A stretch of 64,000 nucleotides of DNA from Pseudomonas canadensis (GTDB lineage Bacteria > Pseudomonadota > Gammaproteobacteria > Pseudomonadales > Pseudomonadaceae). Positions 9,705-20,261 of this stretch are shown one piece after another. The stretch's first letter is position 1, and every line of letters starts with the position of its first letter. The position numbers and the translations under genes are program-made. The stretch is from NCBI RefSeq assembly GCF_000503215.1, contig NZ_AYTD01000001.1, forward strand, positions 124,001 through 188,000, written 5' to 3'. The notes beneath the pieces were generated by a model, which was not told the DNA's origin, made no database searches, and saw only the letters and a program-made list of their open reading frames with translations.

Positions 9705-10682
9705 TCAGTTAGTAATGAACTTGGCGCTGACGTAAGGGGCGTAGTCCGGCAGCACGGCGTCGACCTTGCCTTGCTCCTTGAGGAACGCGGCGGTATCGGT
9801 CACGGCCTTGGTGGTTGGCGCGCCCAGCAAGGTCACCTGGTCAGCGGCCAGCGGGTAGACGTTGCCTTGCAGCAGCAGGGGGATGTCGCTGGCCTTGGCG
9901 CCGGAGAGTTTCACCAGCTTGTCGACGTTGCCTTTGTCAGCGAGCCAGGCTTGTGGGTCTTTGCGGTAGGCGGCGTAGGCATCCAGCGTCACTTTGGCGA
10001 ACGCCGTGACGATTTCCGGGTGCTTCTCGGCATAATCCTTACGCACGATCCAGGCATCGAAGGTTGGCGCGCCGAACTTGGCCAGTTCGCCGGAGGTGAT
10101 CAGCACCTTGCCGTTTTCCTTGGCCACACCCAGGGCGGGGTCCCATACGTAGGTGGCGTCGATATCACCGCGCTTCCAGGCGGCGATGATGGCGGGTGGT
10201 GCGAGGTTGAGGATGGTCACTTTGGACGGGTCGATGTTCCAGTGTTTCAGCGCGGCCAACAGGCTGTAATGGCCGGTGGACACGAATGGCACGGCGATTT
10301 TTTTGCCGATCAGGTCCTGCGGGCCGTTAATCCCCGAGCCGTTGCGCGCCACCAGCGCTTCGGCACCGCCGATCTGGGTGGCGACGAGGAAGGTTTCCAC
10401 CGGCACTTTGCGAGTGATCGCAGCGGTCAGCGGGCTCGAACCGAGGTAGCCGATCTGCACATCGCCGGACGCGATGGCGGCGATGATGTCCGCGCCATTG
10501 TCGAATTTGCGCCAGTTGATCTTGGCGTTGGTGGCTTTTTCATAGGCGCCGTCGGCCTGGGCGACTTTGGCCGGGTCCACGGTGGTCTGGTAAGCGATGG
10601 TCACATCCGCCGCCTGGGCAAACAGGCTGGCACCGGCCAGGGACAATGCGGCCAAGAGGCGCAGAGGGGTAAGCAGTTTCAA
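9705..10682 (-). CDS. tauA: Taurine-binding periplasmic protein
   Basis: Periplasmic receptor that delivers taurine to TauBC. The signal peptide runs to ASLFAQA, followed by [13 protein letters not shown], the usual start of mature TauA. The frame has no ATG near the start: a TTG at 10682 gives 325 aa and is preceded by GAGGAG at 7 bases, so I chose it over the upstream in-frame TTG at 10697. Family features such as [16 protein letters not shown] and VWDPALG are intact. It is the first gene of the operon, behind an AT-rich leader with an inverted repeat. Confidence 0.92.
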   Translation of the reverse strand: MKLLTPLRLLAALSLAGASLFAQAADVTIAYQTTVDPAKVAQADGAYEKATNAKINWRKFDNGADIIAAIASGDVQIGYLGSSPLTAAITRKVPVETFLVATQIGGAEALVARNGSGINGPQDLIGKKIAVPFVSTGHYSLLAALKHWNIDPSKVTILNLAPPAIIAAWKRGDIDATYVWDPALGVAKENGKVLITSGELAKFGAPTFDAWIVRKDYAEKHPEIVTAFAKVTLDAYAAYRKDPQAWLADKGNVDKLVKLSGAKASDIPLLLQGNVYPLAADQVTLLGAPTTKAVTDTAAFLKEQGKVDAVLPDYAPYVSAKFITN

Positions 10683-10746
10683 GGGGAAGCTCCTCAATCA
10701 GGCGGCCGAGGGTCGGCGTGTGAGGAGACTAAATGATCTAAGAATC

Positions 10747-10767
10747 CGAAAATAAATAACATTTTCG
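10747..10767. promoter_or_regulatory. Inverted repeat in the tau operon leader
   Basis: The arms CGAAAAT and ATTTTCG are perfect and separated by 7 AT-rich bases, about 65 bp upstream of tauA. The position suits a LysR-type activator such as CysB or a sulfonate-specific relative. The regulator is not identified. Confidence 0.4.
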
Positions 10768-10841
10768 AATTAGCTTATGAGAGGAAATGTTGTCGCGGCT
10801 AATACGACAAAACCCTTGTAGGAGCCCGGTGTGTCAGCTCG

Positions 10842-10876
10842 TTGATCGTTCCCATTCAAAGCGTGGGAACGATCAA
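10842..10876. repeat. Hairpin repeat behind gshA
   Basis: Perfect 13-base arms TTGATCGTTCCCA and TGGGAACGATCAA enclose a 9-base loop, 9 bases after the gshA stop. This GATCGTTCCCACGC-type hairpin is a common intergenic repeat in Pseudomonas. No T-tract follows, so a role in termination is uncertain. A lone REP half (TGTAGGAGCCCGG) lies next to it at about 10818. Confidence 0.6.
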
Positions 10877-10885
10877 GGGGGTGAG

Positions 10886-12469
10886 TCAGTTGCTGATGGC
10901 GAGGATGCTGGCCTGGTACGACCCAACAAACACATCGAAATCGCCCACTTCGTTCTGCTCCAACTCAGCTTGCTGCGCCAGCGAGGTCCGTGCCAGCTCC
11001 TCAAAGCGCGCCTGCTCTTCAGCCGGCAACGGCTCCTTACGGAAATGCTCGGCGTGCAACTGGCTCTGGTGCAGGGAGAACTGCGCAAAACTTTCCTTAC
11101 GCTCGGCCATCGTCGCCAACACCTGGGCTGACGGGGTCAGGGACGAATCCTTGACCTTCGCCAGCTGAGCATCCAGCGCCTGGCTGTGCTCGGTGATGCC
11201 GTGGCTCTCATCCAGCAAGGCGGCCAGTGGCGCAATCTGCTCCAGCAGTTCGGCAGCCCATTCCTTCATGTCCACAGGCTGGCCCTGACGCTGCAATTGC
11301 AGGCCGGGACGACGACCTTCCTTGACCACGCTGAGGAAGTTGGAGGTGGCGTTACCGCACTCGTTGTCGGCGAACAGCGGGCTGTCGTTCAACGCGCAGT
11401 ACAGCAGGAAGGCGTCAAGGAAACGCGACTCCGGCAGGTCGATACCCATCGGCAGGAAGGGGTTGATGTCCAGGCAGCGCACTTCGATGTACTGGATGCC
11501 ACGGGCCATCAGCGCCTGGATCGGCCGTTCGCCGGTGTAAGTCACACGCTTGGGGCGGATGTTGGAGTAGTACTCGTTTTCGATCTGCAGGATGTTGGTG
11601 TTGAGTTGCACCCATTCACCGTCCTGATGCGTGCCGATTTCGACGTACGGCGCGTAGGGCGTTGCCACCGCCTCGCGCAGGCTGTCGGTGTAGCTGGCCA
11701 GGTCGTTGTAGCACGGTGTGAGGCCGGCCTGGGCATTGCTCTGATAACCCAGGTCGCTCATGCGCAGGCTGGTGGCGTAAGGCAGGTACAGCGTGTCGGC
11801 GTCGAGCACTTCCAGTTGGTGCGAACGACCGCGCAGGAAACCGGCGTCCAGGGCAGGGGATGCGCCGAACAGGTACATCAGCAGCCAGCTGTAGCGACGG
11901 AAGTTACGGATCAGCGCGATATAGGCAGTGGACTGGTAATCGCGGTCGGTGCCGACAAACCCTTCCGTCTCTTTGAGCAACGGCCACAGCGCTTCCGGTA
12001 ACGAGAAGTTGTAGTGGATACCAGCGATGCACTGCATGGTCTTGCCGTAACGCAGGGCCAGACCCTTGCGATACACGTACTTGAGCTGTCCGATATTGGA
12101 GGTGCCGTAGTAGGCAATCGGAATATCTTCCTCGGCCGGCAACGGGCACGGCATCGAGGGGCTCCACAGGTATTCGCTGCCCAGCTTGGTGTAGGCAAAG
12201 CGATGGATCTTGTCCAGGCTGCTCAGGGTATCGGCCGGGTTGGGCAGGGCGGGAGTGATGAACTCCAGCAGCGATTCCGAGTAGTCGGTGGTGATCTGTT
12301 CGTGGGTCAACGCGGCGCCCAGGGCTTCAGGGTGCGGCGTTTGCGCCAGTCGACCCTCACCGGTGACACGCAGGCATTCGCGCTCGATGCCGTGCAAGCA
12401 CTGCTCTAGCAGGGAGAGGTGTTCGCGCTTGCCGAGCAGGGCCAGGCGGCGGTTGAGAAGTTCGCTCAA
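10886..12469 (-). CDS. gshA: Glutamate-cysteine ligase
   Basis: First step of glutathione synthesis: joins L-glutamate and L-cysteine with ATP. It is of the proteobacterial GshA type, recognised by [16 protein letters not shown] at the N-terminus, [37 protein letters not shown] (read in parts) and the metal-site stretch [13 protein letters not shown] chose a TTG at 12469 ([13 protein letters not shown], 527 aa) because AAGGA lies 7 bases upstream and most relatives start here; an in-frame GTG at 12484 would add five residues. It is monocistronic with its own upstream region of about 200 bp. Confidence 0.92.
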   Translation of the reverse strand: MSELLNRRLALLGKREHLSLLEQCLHGIERECLRVTGEGRLAQTPHPEALGAALTHEQITTDYSESLLEFITPALPNPADTLSSLDKIHRFAYTKLGSEYLWSPSMPCPLPAEEDIPIAYYGTSNIGQLKYVYRKGLALRYGKTMQCIAGIHYNFSLPEALWPLLKETEGFVGTDRDYQSTAYIALIRNFRRYSWLLMYLFGASPALDAGFLRGRSHQLEVLDADTLYLPYATSLRMSDLGYQSNAQAGLTPCYNDLASYTDSLREAVATPYAPYVEIGTHQDGEWVQLNTNILQIENEYYSNIRPKRVTYTGERPIQALMARGIQYIEVRCLDINPFLPMGIDLPESRFLDAFLLYCALNDSPLFADNECGNATSNFLSVVKEGRRPGLQLQRQGQPVDMKEWAAELLEQIAPLAALLDESHGITEHSQALDAQLAKVKDSSLTPSAQVLATMAERKESFAQFSLHQSQLHAEHFRKEPLPAEEQARFEELARTSLAQQAELEQNEVGDFDVFVGSYQASILAISN

Positions 12470-12683
12470 GTTGGATTCCTTCACGCGTCAGTCGCCCCAA
12501 TATGGGGGTGGGCAGGACGGTCTACAAGGGTGAAGTTAAAACTGGCGTGATCGCCTGGTTTAGAGTCGATTTAACCCGCTCTGAAAATGCCGACTTCACT
12601 CCATGAATTTGGCTACAGCGCAGCGAGAAAATTCCGACGCCGTGATTGCAGCGCCGAAATTAACTCAAATCGGGGGTGGGGAG

Positions 12684-13067
12684 CTATAGGACAGCGAAGG
12701 TGCCCTGCGCTTTTGCGACAAGTCTTTCGTCTTGATACACGTCTGCCTCGACCACCAACGTGCGGCGACCGGCATGAATCACCCGGCTGGTGCACAGCAC
12801 GTCACCGTCAGACACGGCGCGGATATAGTTGATCTTGCACTCGATGGTCGCGCTCTGCTGGTCGAAACCATGGGAGCTGGAACACGCCAGCCCCATCGTA
12901 ATGTCCACCAGGCTGAAAATCGCCCCGCCATGGAGCTTGCCCGCGCGGTTGCGCAGTTGCGGCTCCAGGGTCAGGGCCACCTCGGCAACGCCCTCTTCAA
13001 GGCATTGCAGACGGCAGCCGATCAGTTCGCTGAACGCGCTCTGGGTCAATCCGGCCGGGATTTCCAT
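12684..13067 (-). CDS. PaaI-type hot-dog thioesterase
   Basis: Predicted acyl-CoA thioesterase of the single hot-dog fold. The motif HGGAIFSLVDITMGLAC holds the conserved HGG and the acidic residue used in catalysis, followed by the usual ATIECKINYIRAV strand. The length of 127 aa is standard. The start ATG shares its first base with the tex stop (TGATG), so it is translated as a coupled second gene of a tex transcript. The substrate is unknown; PaaI proteins act on aromatic or medium-chain CoA esters. Confidence 0.82.
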   Translation of the reverse strand: MEIPAGLTQSAFSELIGCRLQCLEEGVAEVALTLEPQLRNRAGKLHGGAIFSLVDITMGLACSSSHGFDQQSATIECKINYIRAVSDGDVLCTSRVIHAGRRTLVVEADVYQDERLVAKAQGTFAVL

Positions 13068-15391
13068 CAGCGTTTCTTCAACTGTTTGGCGTTGGCGAAC
13101 AGCGAGGCCATGGCGTTGTTGCTTGGCGCTGCGGTGGCGGTTTCCTTGCGCGGTGCGTTGTTCTGCGACTGGCGCGGCGCCGAACCCGGACGCGCGCCAC
13201 GGGCACCGTCGATTTTCTCGCCGGGGGTGTCGCTCATGCGCATCGACAGACCAACGCGTTTGCGTGGGATGTCGACTTCCATGACCTTGACCTTGACCAC
13301 GTCACCGGCTTTCACCGCTTCACGCGGGTCCTTGATGAATTTCTCCGAAAGCGCGGAGATATGCACCAAACCGTCCTGATGCACGCCGATGTCCACAAAG
13401 GCGCCGAAGTTGGTCACGTTGGTGACCACGCCTTCGAGGATCATGCCCAGCTCCAGATCCTTGAGGTCTTCGACGCCGTCCTGGAACTCGGCAGTCTTGA
13501 ACTCGGGACGCGGGTCGCGGCCCGGTTTTTCCAACTCTTGCAGAATGTCGGTGATGGTCGGCACGCCGAAGGTTTCGTCGGTGTACTTCTTTGGATCCAG
13601 GCGCTTGAGGAACGCGGCGTCGCCGATCAGCGAGCGGATGTCGCGGTCGGTCTCGGCGGCGATGCGTTGCACCAGCGGGTAGGCTTCCGGGTGGACTGCG
13701 GAGGAGTCCAGCGGATTGTCGCCGTTCATTACGCGTAGGAAACCGGCGGCTTGTTCGAAGGTTTTCTCGCCCAGGCGTGCGACCTTTTTCAGCGCTGCAC
13801 GGGTTTTGAACGCGCCGTTTTCGTCACGGTGGGTCACGATATTCTGTGCCAGGGTGGCGTTGAGGCCGGAAATACGTGCCAGCAATGCAACAGAGGCGGT
13901 ATTCACGTCCACGCCCACGGCGTTTACGCAGTCTTCCACCACCGCGTCCAGGCCGCGCGCCAGTTTCAGCTGCGACACATCGTGCTGGTACTGGCCGACG
14001 CCGATGGATTTAGGGTCGATCTTCACCAGTTCGGCCAGTGGATCCTGCAGGCGACGGGCGATGGACACCGCGCCACGGATCGACACGTCGAGGTCCGGGA
14101 ATTCCTTGGAAGCCAGTTCCGACGCCGAGTACACCGAAGCGCCGGCCTCGGAGACCATGACCTTGGTCATCTTCATGGCGGGATACTTTTTGATCAGTTC
14201 GGCGGCCAGTTTGTCGGTTTCACGGCTGGCGGTGCCGTTGCCGATGGCGATCAGGTCCACCGCGTGCTTGGCGCACAGGGCGGCCAGGATCGCGAGGGTC
14301 TGGTCCCATTTGTTGTGCGGCACATGCGGATACACCGTGGCGTGGTCCAACAGCTTGCCGGTGGAGTCGACCACGGCGACCTTGCAGCCAGTGCGCAGGC
14401 CCGGGTCAAGGCCCAGGGTGGCGCGCGGACCTGCCGGGGCGGCCAGCAGCAGGTCGTGCAGGTTGTGGGCGAACACGTTGATCGCCTCGGTCTCGGCGCC
14501 GTCGCGCAACTCTCCGAGCAGGTCGGTTTCCAGGTGGGTGTAGAGCTTGACCTTCCAGGTCCAGCGCACCACCTCACCCAGCCACTTGTCCGCAGGACGG
14601 TTCTGATTCTGGATGCCGAATTGTTGACCGATCATGCCTTCGCAGGGGTGCATGGTGCCCGGCAACTCGTCGCCGACCTTCAGCGCAGAGCTGAGAATGC
14701 CTTCGTTGCGACCACGGAAAATGGCGAGCGCACGGTGGGACGGCATGCTTTTCAGCGGTTCGTCGTGTTCGAAGTAATCGCGGAACTTGGCGCCTTCCTC
14801 CTCTTTGCCGGCGATGACGCGGGCACTGAGAATGGCTTCCTGCTTCAGGTAAGTACGCAGTTTTTCCAGCAGGCTGGCGTCTTCGGCGAAGCGCTCCATG
14901 AGGATGTACTTGGCGCCTTCGAGGGCGGCCTTGACGTCGGCAACGCCTTTTTCGGCATTGATGAACCGGGCGGCTTCGGTGTCCGGAGTCAGCGATGGGT
15001 CGTTGAAGAGGCCGTCGGCCAGCTCGCCCAAGCCGGCTTCCAGGGCGATCTGGCCCTTGGTGCGGCGCTTCTGCTTGTACGGCAGGTAGAGGTCTTCGAG
15101 GCGGGTCTTGGTGTCGGCGAGCTTGATGTCGCGCTCAAGCTGTGGGGTCAGCTTGCCCTGTTCCTCGATGCTGGCGAGGATGCTGATGCGCCGTTCGTCG
15201 AGTTCTCGCAGGTAGCGCAGACGCTCTTCCAGGTGACGCAACTGGGTGTCGTCGAGGCTGCCGGTCACTTCTTTACGGTAACGGGCGATGAAAGGCACTG
15301 TGGAGCCTTCATCCAGTAGAGCGACGGCCGCTTCGACCTGTTGTGGGCGTACACCGAGTTCCTCGGCGATGCGGCTGTTGATGCTGTCCAT
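13067..15391 (-). CDS. tex: Transcription accessory protein Tex (S1 RNA-binding)
   Basis: Nucleic-acid-binding protein related to eukaryotic Spt6, linked to transcription and toxin-gene control in several bacteria. The order is Tex N-terminal helical region, a YqgF/RuvC-like domain in the middle ([17 protein letters not shown]), helix-hairpin-helix motifs (around [15 protein letters not shown]) and a C-terminal S1 domain ([18 protein letters not shown]). I chose the ATG at 15391 (774 aa, [13 protein letters not shown]), the normal size for Pseudomonas Tex; the frame is open further upstream but without homology. The tail is basic and asparagine/alanine-rich. A thioesterase gene follows with a one-base overlap. 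Confidence 0.93.
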   Translation of the reverse strand: MDSINSRIAEELGVRPQQVEAAVALLDEGSTVPFIARYRKEVTGSLDDTQLRHLEERLRYLRELDERRISILASIEEQGKLTPQLERDIKLADTKTRLEDLYLPYKQKRRTKGQIALEAGLGELADGLFNDPSLTPDTEAARFINAEKGVADVKAALEGAKYILMERFAEDASLLEKLRTYLKQEAILSARVIAGKEEEGAKFRDYFEHDEPLKSMPSHRALAIFRGRNEGILSSALKVGDELPGTMHPCEGMIGQQFGIQNQNRPADKWLGEVVRWTWKVKLYTHLETDLLGELRDGAETEAINVFAHNLHDLLLAAPAGPRATLGLDPGLRTGCKVAVVDSTGKLLDHATVYPHVPHNKWDQTLAILAALCAKHAVDLIAIGNGTASRETDKLAAELIKKYPAMKMTKVMVSEAGASVYSASELASKEFPDLDVSIRGAVSIARRLQDPLAELVKIDPKSIGVGQYQHDVSQLKLARGLDAVVEDCVNAVGVDVNTASVALLARISGLNATLAQNIVTHRDENGAFKTRAALKKVARLGEKTFEQAAGFLRVMNGDNPLDSSAVHPEAYPLVQRIAAETDRDIRSLIGDAAFLKRLDPKKYTDETFGVPTITDILQELEKPGRDPRPEFKTAEFQDGVEDLKDLELGMILEGVVTNVTNFGAFVDIGVHQDGLVHISALSEKFIKDPREAVKAGDVVKVKVMEVDIPRKRVGLSMRMSDTPGEKIDGARGARPGSAPRQSQNNAPRKETATAAPSNNAMASLFANAKQLKKR

Positions 15392-15747
15392 AAAACCACC
15401 TGAAATTCTGAAAAGCAGCTCGCAGGCCCGGAAAACAAGGCCCTGGGAGGCTGGTTGAGCGGCCCGACTGGCGCCGCTGCCTGGGTCAAGAGGCAGCCTA
15501 TTGACCCTCGAAATCGAAAAAATCACACAAGCGGGTAAAAAAAGCCTCGGCATCAAACGGTAACGATCGGACGTTGCCCTGCACGACGGCGCCGCATTAT
15601 AACCAGCGTTCTGCCCTAGGGGGGGATTGCGCCAACGGTTGTACGGCGCGGGTTCGCTGGCAGTAGAGGAAAAATCTGCTAACAATGCACACGGTGCGTA
15701 TAACGGCAGCTAGGCCATAATGCGCGCCGAGATAAGAGGAGCATCTA
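15392..15747. other. Intergenic region between divergent tex and ompR
   Basis: This gap of 356 bp holds the promoters of two divergent genes. An AAGAGGAG ribosome-binding site lies just before ompR. I see no RNA gene, repeat or further reading frame that I would support. Confidence 0.5.
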
Positions 15748-16488
15748 ATGAGCAGCACTGCACAAACTGCTGAAGGCGAAAAAATTCTCATCGTTGATGA
15801 CGATCCGGGGCTGAGTAGCCTGCTGGAGCGTTTTTTCAACTCCAAGGGCTACCGGGCCCGCGCGGTGCCGAACACCGAACAGATGGACCGCCTGTTGGGG
15901 CGTGAGGTGTTCAACCTGGTCGTACTCGACCTGATGCTGCCCGGCGAAGACGGCCTGACCGCCTGCAAACGCCTGCGCGGCGCAAACAACCAGATTCCAA
16001 TCATCATGCTCACCGCCAAGGGCGATGAGCTGAGCCGCATCAAGGGCCTTGAACTGGGCGCCGATGACTACCTGGCCAAGCCGTTCAACCCTGACGAACT
16101 GATGGCTCGGGTCAAAGCCGTACTGCGTCGCCAGGCACCGCCGGTTCCAGGTGCCCCAGGTAGCGAAGACGAGAGTGTCACCTTTGGCGACTACGAACTG
16201 TCGCTGGCGACCCGTGAGCTCAAGCGTGGCGATGAAGTGCACATGCTCACTACCGGTGAATTCGCCGTGCTCAAGGCTCTGGTGATGAACGCTCGCCAGC
16301 CGCTGACCCGCGACAAGCTGATGAACCTGGCCCGTGGCCGGGAATGGGATGCGCTGGAGCGCTCCATCGACGTGCAGATCTCCCGTCTGCGCCGGATGAT
16401 CGAGCCGGACCCTTCCAAGCCGCGGTATATCCAGACGGTGTGGGGCGTGGGTTATGTGTTTGTGCCGGACGGCAATAAAACCAGTTGA
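15748..16488 (+). CDS. ompR: OmpR-type response regulator (AmgR orthologue)
   Basis: Cytoplasmic response regulator of the EnvZ/OmpR pair, which in Pseudomonas (AmgRS) answers envelope stress and aminoglycoside damage. The receiver domain covers residues 11-125, with acidic residues in IVDDDPG, the phospho-acceptor aspartate D61 in VVLDLMLPGEDG and the lysine in LAKPFNPDEL. A winged-helix DNA-binding domain fills residues 145-240 (LTRDKLMNLARGREWDALER). The ATG has AAGAGGAG upstream. The partner kinase follows 117 bp downstream on the same strand. Confidence 0.93.
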   Translation: MSSTAQTAEGEKILIVDDDPGLSSLLERFFNSKGYRARAVPNTEQMDRLLGREVFNLVVLDLMLPGEDGLTACKRLRGANNQIPIIMLTAKGDELSRIKGLELGADDYLAKPFNPDELMARVKAVLRRQAPPVPGAPGSEDESVTFGDYELSLATRELKRGDEVHMLTTGEFAVLKALVMNARQPLTRDKLMNLARGREWDALERSIDVQISRLRRMIEPDPSKPRYIQTVWGVGYVFVPDGNKTS

Positions 16489-16605
16489 TCGGTGATTTGC
16501 AGGGGCGGGCATCCTGGCGTTTGACTCCATAAGAGTCGGCGGGGTGTCCGGCGTCTGCAATTCTGCGAGCGCCGCTCGTTTCTGCAAGGTATCTAGCAGT
16601 CTTCT

Positions 16606-17919
16606 ATGAAAACCCCGCTGTGGTTCCCCCAAAGTTTCTTCTCCCGCACCCTTTGGCTGGTGCTGATCGTCGTTCTGTTTTCCAAGGCACTCACGCTGGT
16701 TTATCTGTTGATGAACGAGGACGTGCTGGTGGATCGACAGTACAGCCACGGTGTCGCCCTGACGCTGCGCGCCTATTGGGCGGCGGACCCTGAGAACCGC
16801 GAGAAAATCGCCAAGGCCGCGACCCTGGTGCGTGTCGCCGGCGCGGGAGTGCCGGAGGGCGAGCAGCATTGGCCCTACAGTGAGATCTACCAGCGCCAGA
16901 TGCAGGCCGAACTCGGTGAAGACACTGAGGTGCGGCTGCGCATGCACGTGTCGCCTGCGTTGTGGGTGCGTGCGCCAAGCCTGGGCGAGGATTGGCTGAA
17001 AGTGCCGCTGTACCCGCATCCGCTGCGGGGGCAGAAGATCTGGAACGTGTTGGGCTGGTTCCTGGCGATCGGTTTGCTTTCAACGGCGTCGGCGTGGATT
17101 TTCGTGCGCCAGCTTAATCAGCCTTTAAAACGCCTTGTGTTTGCCGCCCGTCAATTGGGCCAGGGGCGCAGCGTTCGACTGCCGGTCAGCGACACGCCCA
17201 GTGAGATGACCGAGGTGTACGGCGCGTTCAACCAGATGGCGGAGGACGTCGAACAAGCCGGCCGCGAGCGCGAGCTGATGCTGGCGGGGGTGTCCCACGA
17301 CTTGCGTACCCCGTTGACGCGACTGCGTTTGTCGCTGGAGTTGATGGGCAACCATACCGACCTCACCGACGACATGGTCCGCGACATTGAGGACATGGAC
17401 GCGATTCTCGACCAGTTCCTGGCGTTTATCCGCGATGGCCGCGATGAAGTGGTGGAAGAAGTCGACCTGACCGACCTGGTGCGAGAGGTGGTGGCGCCCT
17501 ATAACCAGAACGGTGAACAGGTGCGCATGCGCCTGGAGCCGATCCAACCGTTTGCGTTGCGTCGGGTATCGATGAAACGCCTGTTGAACAACCTGATCGG
17601 CAACGCCCTGCACCACGCCGGTTCCGACGTGGAAGTGGCGGCGTATGTGTCTGGCGACAGCGCTGCGCCGTATGTGGTGCTGAGCGTGATGGACCGTGGC
17701 GCGGGCATCGACCCGGATGAGTTGGAAGGCATCTTCAACCCCTTTACCCGTGGCGACCGTGCCCGAGGTGGCAAGGGGACAGGCCTGGGGTTGGCGATTG
17801 TGCGGCGTATAGCCTCGATGCATGGCGGCAATGTTGAGCTACGCAACCGCGAAGAAGGTGGCCTGGAGGCGCGCGTGCGTTTGCCGCTTGGGCTGATGTT
17901 GCCCCGCGACGCGGTCTGA
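16606..17919 (+). CDS. envZ: EnvZ-type sensor histidine kinase (AmgS orthologue)
   Basis: Inner membrane sensor kinase that phosphorylates the OmpR-type regulator. Two transmembrane segments (about 16-36 and 147-169) flank a periplasmic domain of about 110 residues. A HAMP linker follows, then the dimerisation and phospho-transfer helix with H231 in GVSHDLRTPLTRL, and the ATPase boxes NNLIGNALHHA, DRGAGIDPDE and GTGLGLAI. The length of 437 aa fits Pseudomonas EnvZ/AmgS. It is likely co-transcribed with ompR despite a 117-bp gap that contains a GC-rich hairpin. Confidence 0.92.
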   Translation: MKTPLWFPQSFFSRTLWLVLIVVLFSKALTLVYLLMNEDVLVDRQYSHGVALTLRAYWAADPENREKIAKAATLVRVAGAGVPEGEQHWPYSEIYQRQMQAELGEDTEVRLRMHVSPALWVRAPSLGEDWLKVPLYPHPLRGQKIWNVLGWFLAIGLLSTASAWIFVRQLNQPLKRLVFAARQLGQGRSVRLPVSDTPSEMTEVYGAFNQMAEDVEQAGRERELMLAGVSHDLRTPLTRLRLSLELMGNHTDLTDDMVRDIEDMDAILDQFLAFIRDGRDEVVEEVDLTDLVREVVAPYNQNGEQVRMRLEPIQPFALRRVSMKRLLNNLIGNALHHAGSDVEVAAYVSGDSAAPYVVLSVMDRGAGIDPDELEGIFNPFTRGDRARGGKGTGLGLAIVRRIASMHGGNVELRNREEGGLEARVRLPLGLMLPRDAV

Positions 17920-17924
17920 CCTTG

Positions 17925-17952
17925 TGTAGGAGCCGGCAAGCGGGCTCCTACA
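17925..17952. repeat. Single REP hairpin between converging genes
   Basis: TGTAGGAGCC pairs with GGGCTCCTACA across a 7-base loop. It sits between the ends of envZ and rimK and may end transcription from both sides. Confidence 0.7.
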
Positions 17953-17967
17953 GGTATTACGGTGGGG

Positions 17968-18873
17968 TCAGCCCTTGCCTTTGGTCCTGGTCATATTCGG
18001 CCCACCATTCTTCTCCAGATGCTGAATGATGATCCCCGCCACGTCCTTGCCCGTGGTGGTTTCAATGCCTTCCAGGCCCGGTGACGAATTCACCTCCATC
18101 ACCAGCGGCCCGTGATTGGAGCGCAGGATATCCACACCCGCCACACTCAACCCCATCACCTTGGCGGCCCGCAGCGCGGTCATGCGTTCTTCCGGGGTGA
18201 TCTTGATCAGGCTGGCGCTGCCGCCACGGTGCAGGTTGGAGCGGAACTCCCCCGGCTTCGCCTGGCGCTTCATCGCTGCAATCACCTTGTCGCCCACCAC
18301 GAAGCAGCGGATGTCCGCACCGCCGGCTTCCTTGATGTATTCCTGCACCATGATGTTCTGCTTGAGGCCCATGAATGCCTCGATCACGGACTCCGCCGCT
18401 GTCGCGGTTTCACACAGCACCACGCCGATACCTTGGGTGCCTTCCAGCACCTTGATCACCAGCGGTGCGCCGTTGACCATGTCGATCAGGTCGGGGATGT
18501 CGTCGGGAGAGTGGGCAAAGCCCGTCACTGGCAGGCCGATACCCCGGCGCGACAGCAACTGCAGCGAGCGCAACTTGTCCCGTGAACGGGCAATGGCGAC
18601 CGACTCATTGAGGGGGAACACCCCCATCATTTCAAACTGGCGCAACACTGCGCAGCCATAGAACGTCACCGAAGCGCCGATGCGTGGGATCACCGCATCA
18701 AACCCCTCCAGCGGCTTGCCCCGGTAGTGGATCTGCGGCTTGTGGCTGGCAATGTTCATATAGGCCCGCAACGTGTCGATCACCACCATTTCGTGGCCAC
18801 GTTCGGTGCCGGCCTCAACCAGGCGGCGGGTGGAATACAGACGCGGGTTTCGCGACAGCACAGCAATCTTCAT
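17968..18873 (-). CDS. rimK: RimK, ribosomal protein S6 glutamate ligase
   Basis: ATP-grasp ligase that adds glutamate residues to the C-terminus of ribosomal protein S6, changing the proteome in pseudomonads. The N-terminal RimK fold ([18 protein letters not shown]) is followed by the ATP-grasp core: [34 protein letters not shown] and the metal-binding end [15 protein letters not shown]. The length of 301 aa is standard. It is the last gene of rimABK and overlaps rimB by 4 bases. Published work on P. fluorescens links the set to c-di-GMP and RimB control. Confidence 0.93.
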   Translation of the reverse strand: MKIAVLSRNPRLYSTRRLVEAGTERGHEMVVIDTLRAYMNIASHKPQIHYRGKPLEGFDAVIPRIGASVTFYGCAVLRQFEMMGVFPLNESVAIARSRDKLRSLQLLSRRGIGLPVTGFAHSPDDIPDLIDMVNGAPLVIKVLEGTQGIGVVLCETATAAESVIEAFMGLKQNIMVQEYIKEAGGADIRCFVVGDKVIAAMKRQAKPGEFRSNLHRGGSASLIKITPEERMTALRAAKVMGLSVAGVDILRSNHGPLVMEVNSSPGLEGIETTTGKDVAGIIIQHLEKNGGPNMTRTKGKG

Positions 18874-19352
18874 GCAGCACCTGGGACAGAAAGAGTAGAG
18901 ACCGGGAACACCGGCTTGTCTTGAACGTACTTGATGCCGGGGTTGACCACCAGTTGGCCGTCAATCAAGGCTTTGGAGCCCAGCAACAGCCGGTAACGCA
19001 TGGCTTTGCGGCAGGCCAGGGTGAACTCCACCCGCCATACCCGATCACCCAGCGCCAGGGTGGTGCTGATGACATAGCGCACCTGCGCATGCCCGTTGGA
19101 GCTCTTGATGGTTTTCATCGTCACCAGGGGCGCTTCGCAGCGGCGGTGACGCAGTTGCACAACGCTGCCCAGGTGCGCGGTAAAACGCACCCACTTCTCA
19201 CCGTCGCGCTCAAATGGCTCTATATCGGTAGCGTGCAGGCTTGAGGTGCTGGCACCGGTGTCGATCTTTGCGCGCAGGCCTGCCACTCCCAAGTCGGGAA
19301 GTGCCACCCACTCACGCAGACCCACAACGGTCAAATGGTCAAATGTCTTCAA
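18870..19352 (-). CDS. rimB: RimB, retropepsin-like protease next to RimK
   Basis: Small aspartic-type protease (family annotated as ATP-dependent zinc protease, RimK-associated) that in P. fluorescens trims the glutamate tail made by RimK. The active-site loop [13 protein letters not shown] is clear at residues 29-41, and the second strand [15 protein letters not shown] is typical. The length is 160 aa. No ATG is present; a TTG at 19352 is the apparent start, giving [15 protein letters not shown]. It lies 13 bases after rimA and overlaps rimK by 4 bases. Confidence 0.88.
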   Translation of the reverse strand: MKTFDHLTVVGLREWVALPDLGVAGLRAKIDTGASTSSLHATDIEPFERDGEKWVRFTAHLGSVVQLRHRRCEAPLVTMKTIKSSNGHAQVRYVISTTLALGDRVWRVEFTLACRKAMRYRLLLGSKALIDGQLVVNPGIKYVQDKPVFPVSTLSVPGAA

Positions 19353-19365
19353 TATGGGTAACCGA

Positions 19366-20145
19366 TCAATTCGCCCAGGCCTGAGGGGAAACCTCGGCCA
19401 GGGCCTTGAATGCAGGCTTGGCGAACCAATAGCCCTGCATCAGAAAAATTCCGCAGTCGGACAGGAAGTCACGCTCGCCGGCACTTTCGATGCCTTCGGC
19501 GATGACAGTAACCCCCAACTGCTCACAGATTGTGACAATCCCCTGAACGATGACCTGACGAACACGATCCTGATCGACATCGCGAATCAGCGCCATGTCG
19601 AGTTTGATCAAGTCAGGTTGGAAATCGGCCAGCAGGTTCAGCCCCGAATAGCCCGCGCCGAAATCGTCGATGGCGGTCTTGAAGCCGAATTCGCGGTATT
19701 CACGCAGAATATTCGTCAAATGGCGATAGTTATCTACGTGCTCGCTTTCGAGTGTCTCGAAAATCAGCTGGTTCAACGGAAAATTATGCGCGCGAGCCGC
19801 CTCCAGGGTGCTACGGATGCACAATTCCGGACGGTACACGGCGTTGGGCATGAAGTTGATCGAAAGGTGGGTTTGCATGCCAAGGGCCGCTGCCCCGGCA
19901 ATTGCCTGGGTTCGACAGCGTTGGTCGAAGCGGTAGCGGTTGCTTTCGTTGACCTGGTCGAGCACCGACAGAGCCCCTTCGCCGTGGGGGCCACGCACCA
20001 GGGCCTCGTGGGCAAAGATCGAATGATCCCGCAGGTCTACGATAGGCTGGTAAGCGAATGCAAAATCGAACCCGAGGGGCTCGCTTTGCTGGCAACCCAC
20101 GCAGCGCTGGTTGGGCGAGGTGAGTGAAAGGGGGAATTCGGTCAC
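19366..20145 (-). CDS. rimA: RimA, EAL-domain c-di-GMP phosphodiesterase
   Basis: Single-domain EAL protein expected to cleave c-di-GMP and to tune RimK. The catalytic set looks complete: EAL in FAHEALVRG, the asparagine in LSINFMPNAV, glutamate in IFETLES, the DDFGAGYSGL loop, IKLDM and VIAEGIES, and the terminal QGYWFAKP. Length 259 aa. I chose the GTG at 20145, preceded by GAGGA at 7 bases. An N-terminal CVGCQQ motif precedes the domain. Position and order upstream of rimB and rimK match the rimABK operon described in P. fluorescens. Confidence 0.9.
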   Translation of the reverse strand: MTEFPLSLTSPNQRCVGCQQSEPLGFDFAFAYQPIVDLRDHSIFAHEALVRGPHGEGALSVLDQVNESNRYRFDQRCRTQAIAGAAALGMQTHLSINFMPNAVYRPELCIRSTLEAARAHNFPLNQLIFETLESEHVDNYRHLTNILREYREFGFKTAIDDFGAGYSGLNLLADFQPDLIKLDMALIRDVDQDRVRQVIVQGIVTICEQLGVTVIAEGIESAGERDFLSDCGIFLMQGYWFAKPAFKALAEVSPQAWAN

Positions 20146-20261
20146 AGCATATCCTCGCGAAAACAGGGTGCTACCTGGCGTATCTTAGGTGAGCCTTGGG
20201 GTTTATGCGTCGAAGGGTTTCAACGGTAAAGTTGCGACATTTTTCAGAGCGAGGAATTCAA

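Noticed and set aside
13751..15319. 522-aa plus-strand ORF opposite tex
   Set aside because: High-GC antisense frame of tex without domain features. The same holds for long frames opposite betT, pckA, dctB, the receptor and the molybdoenzyme.
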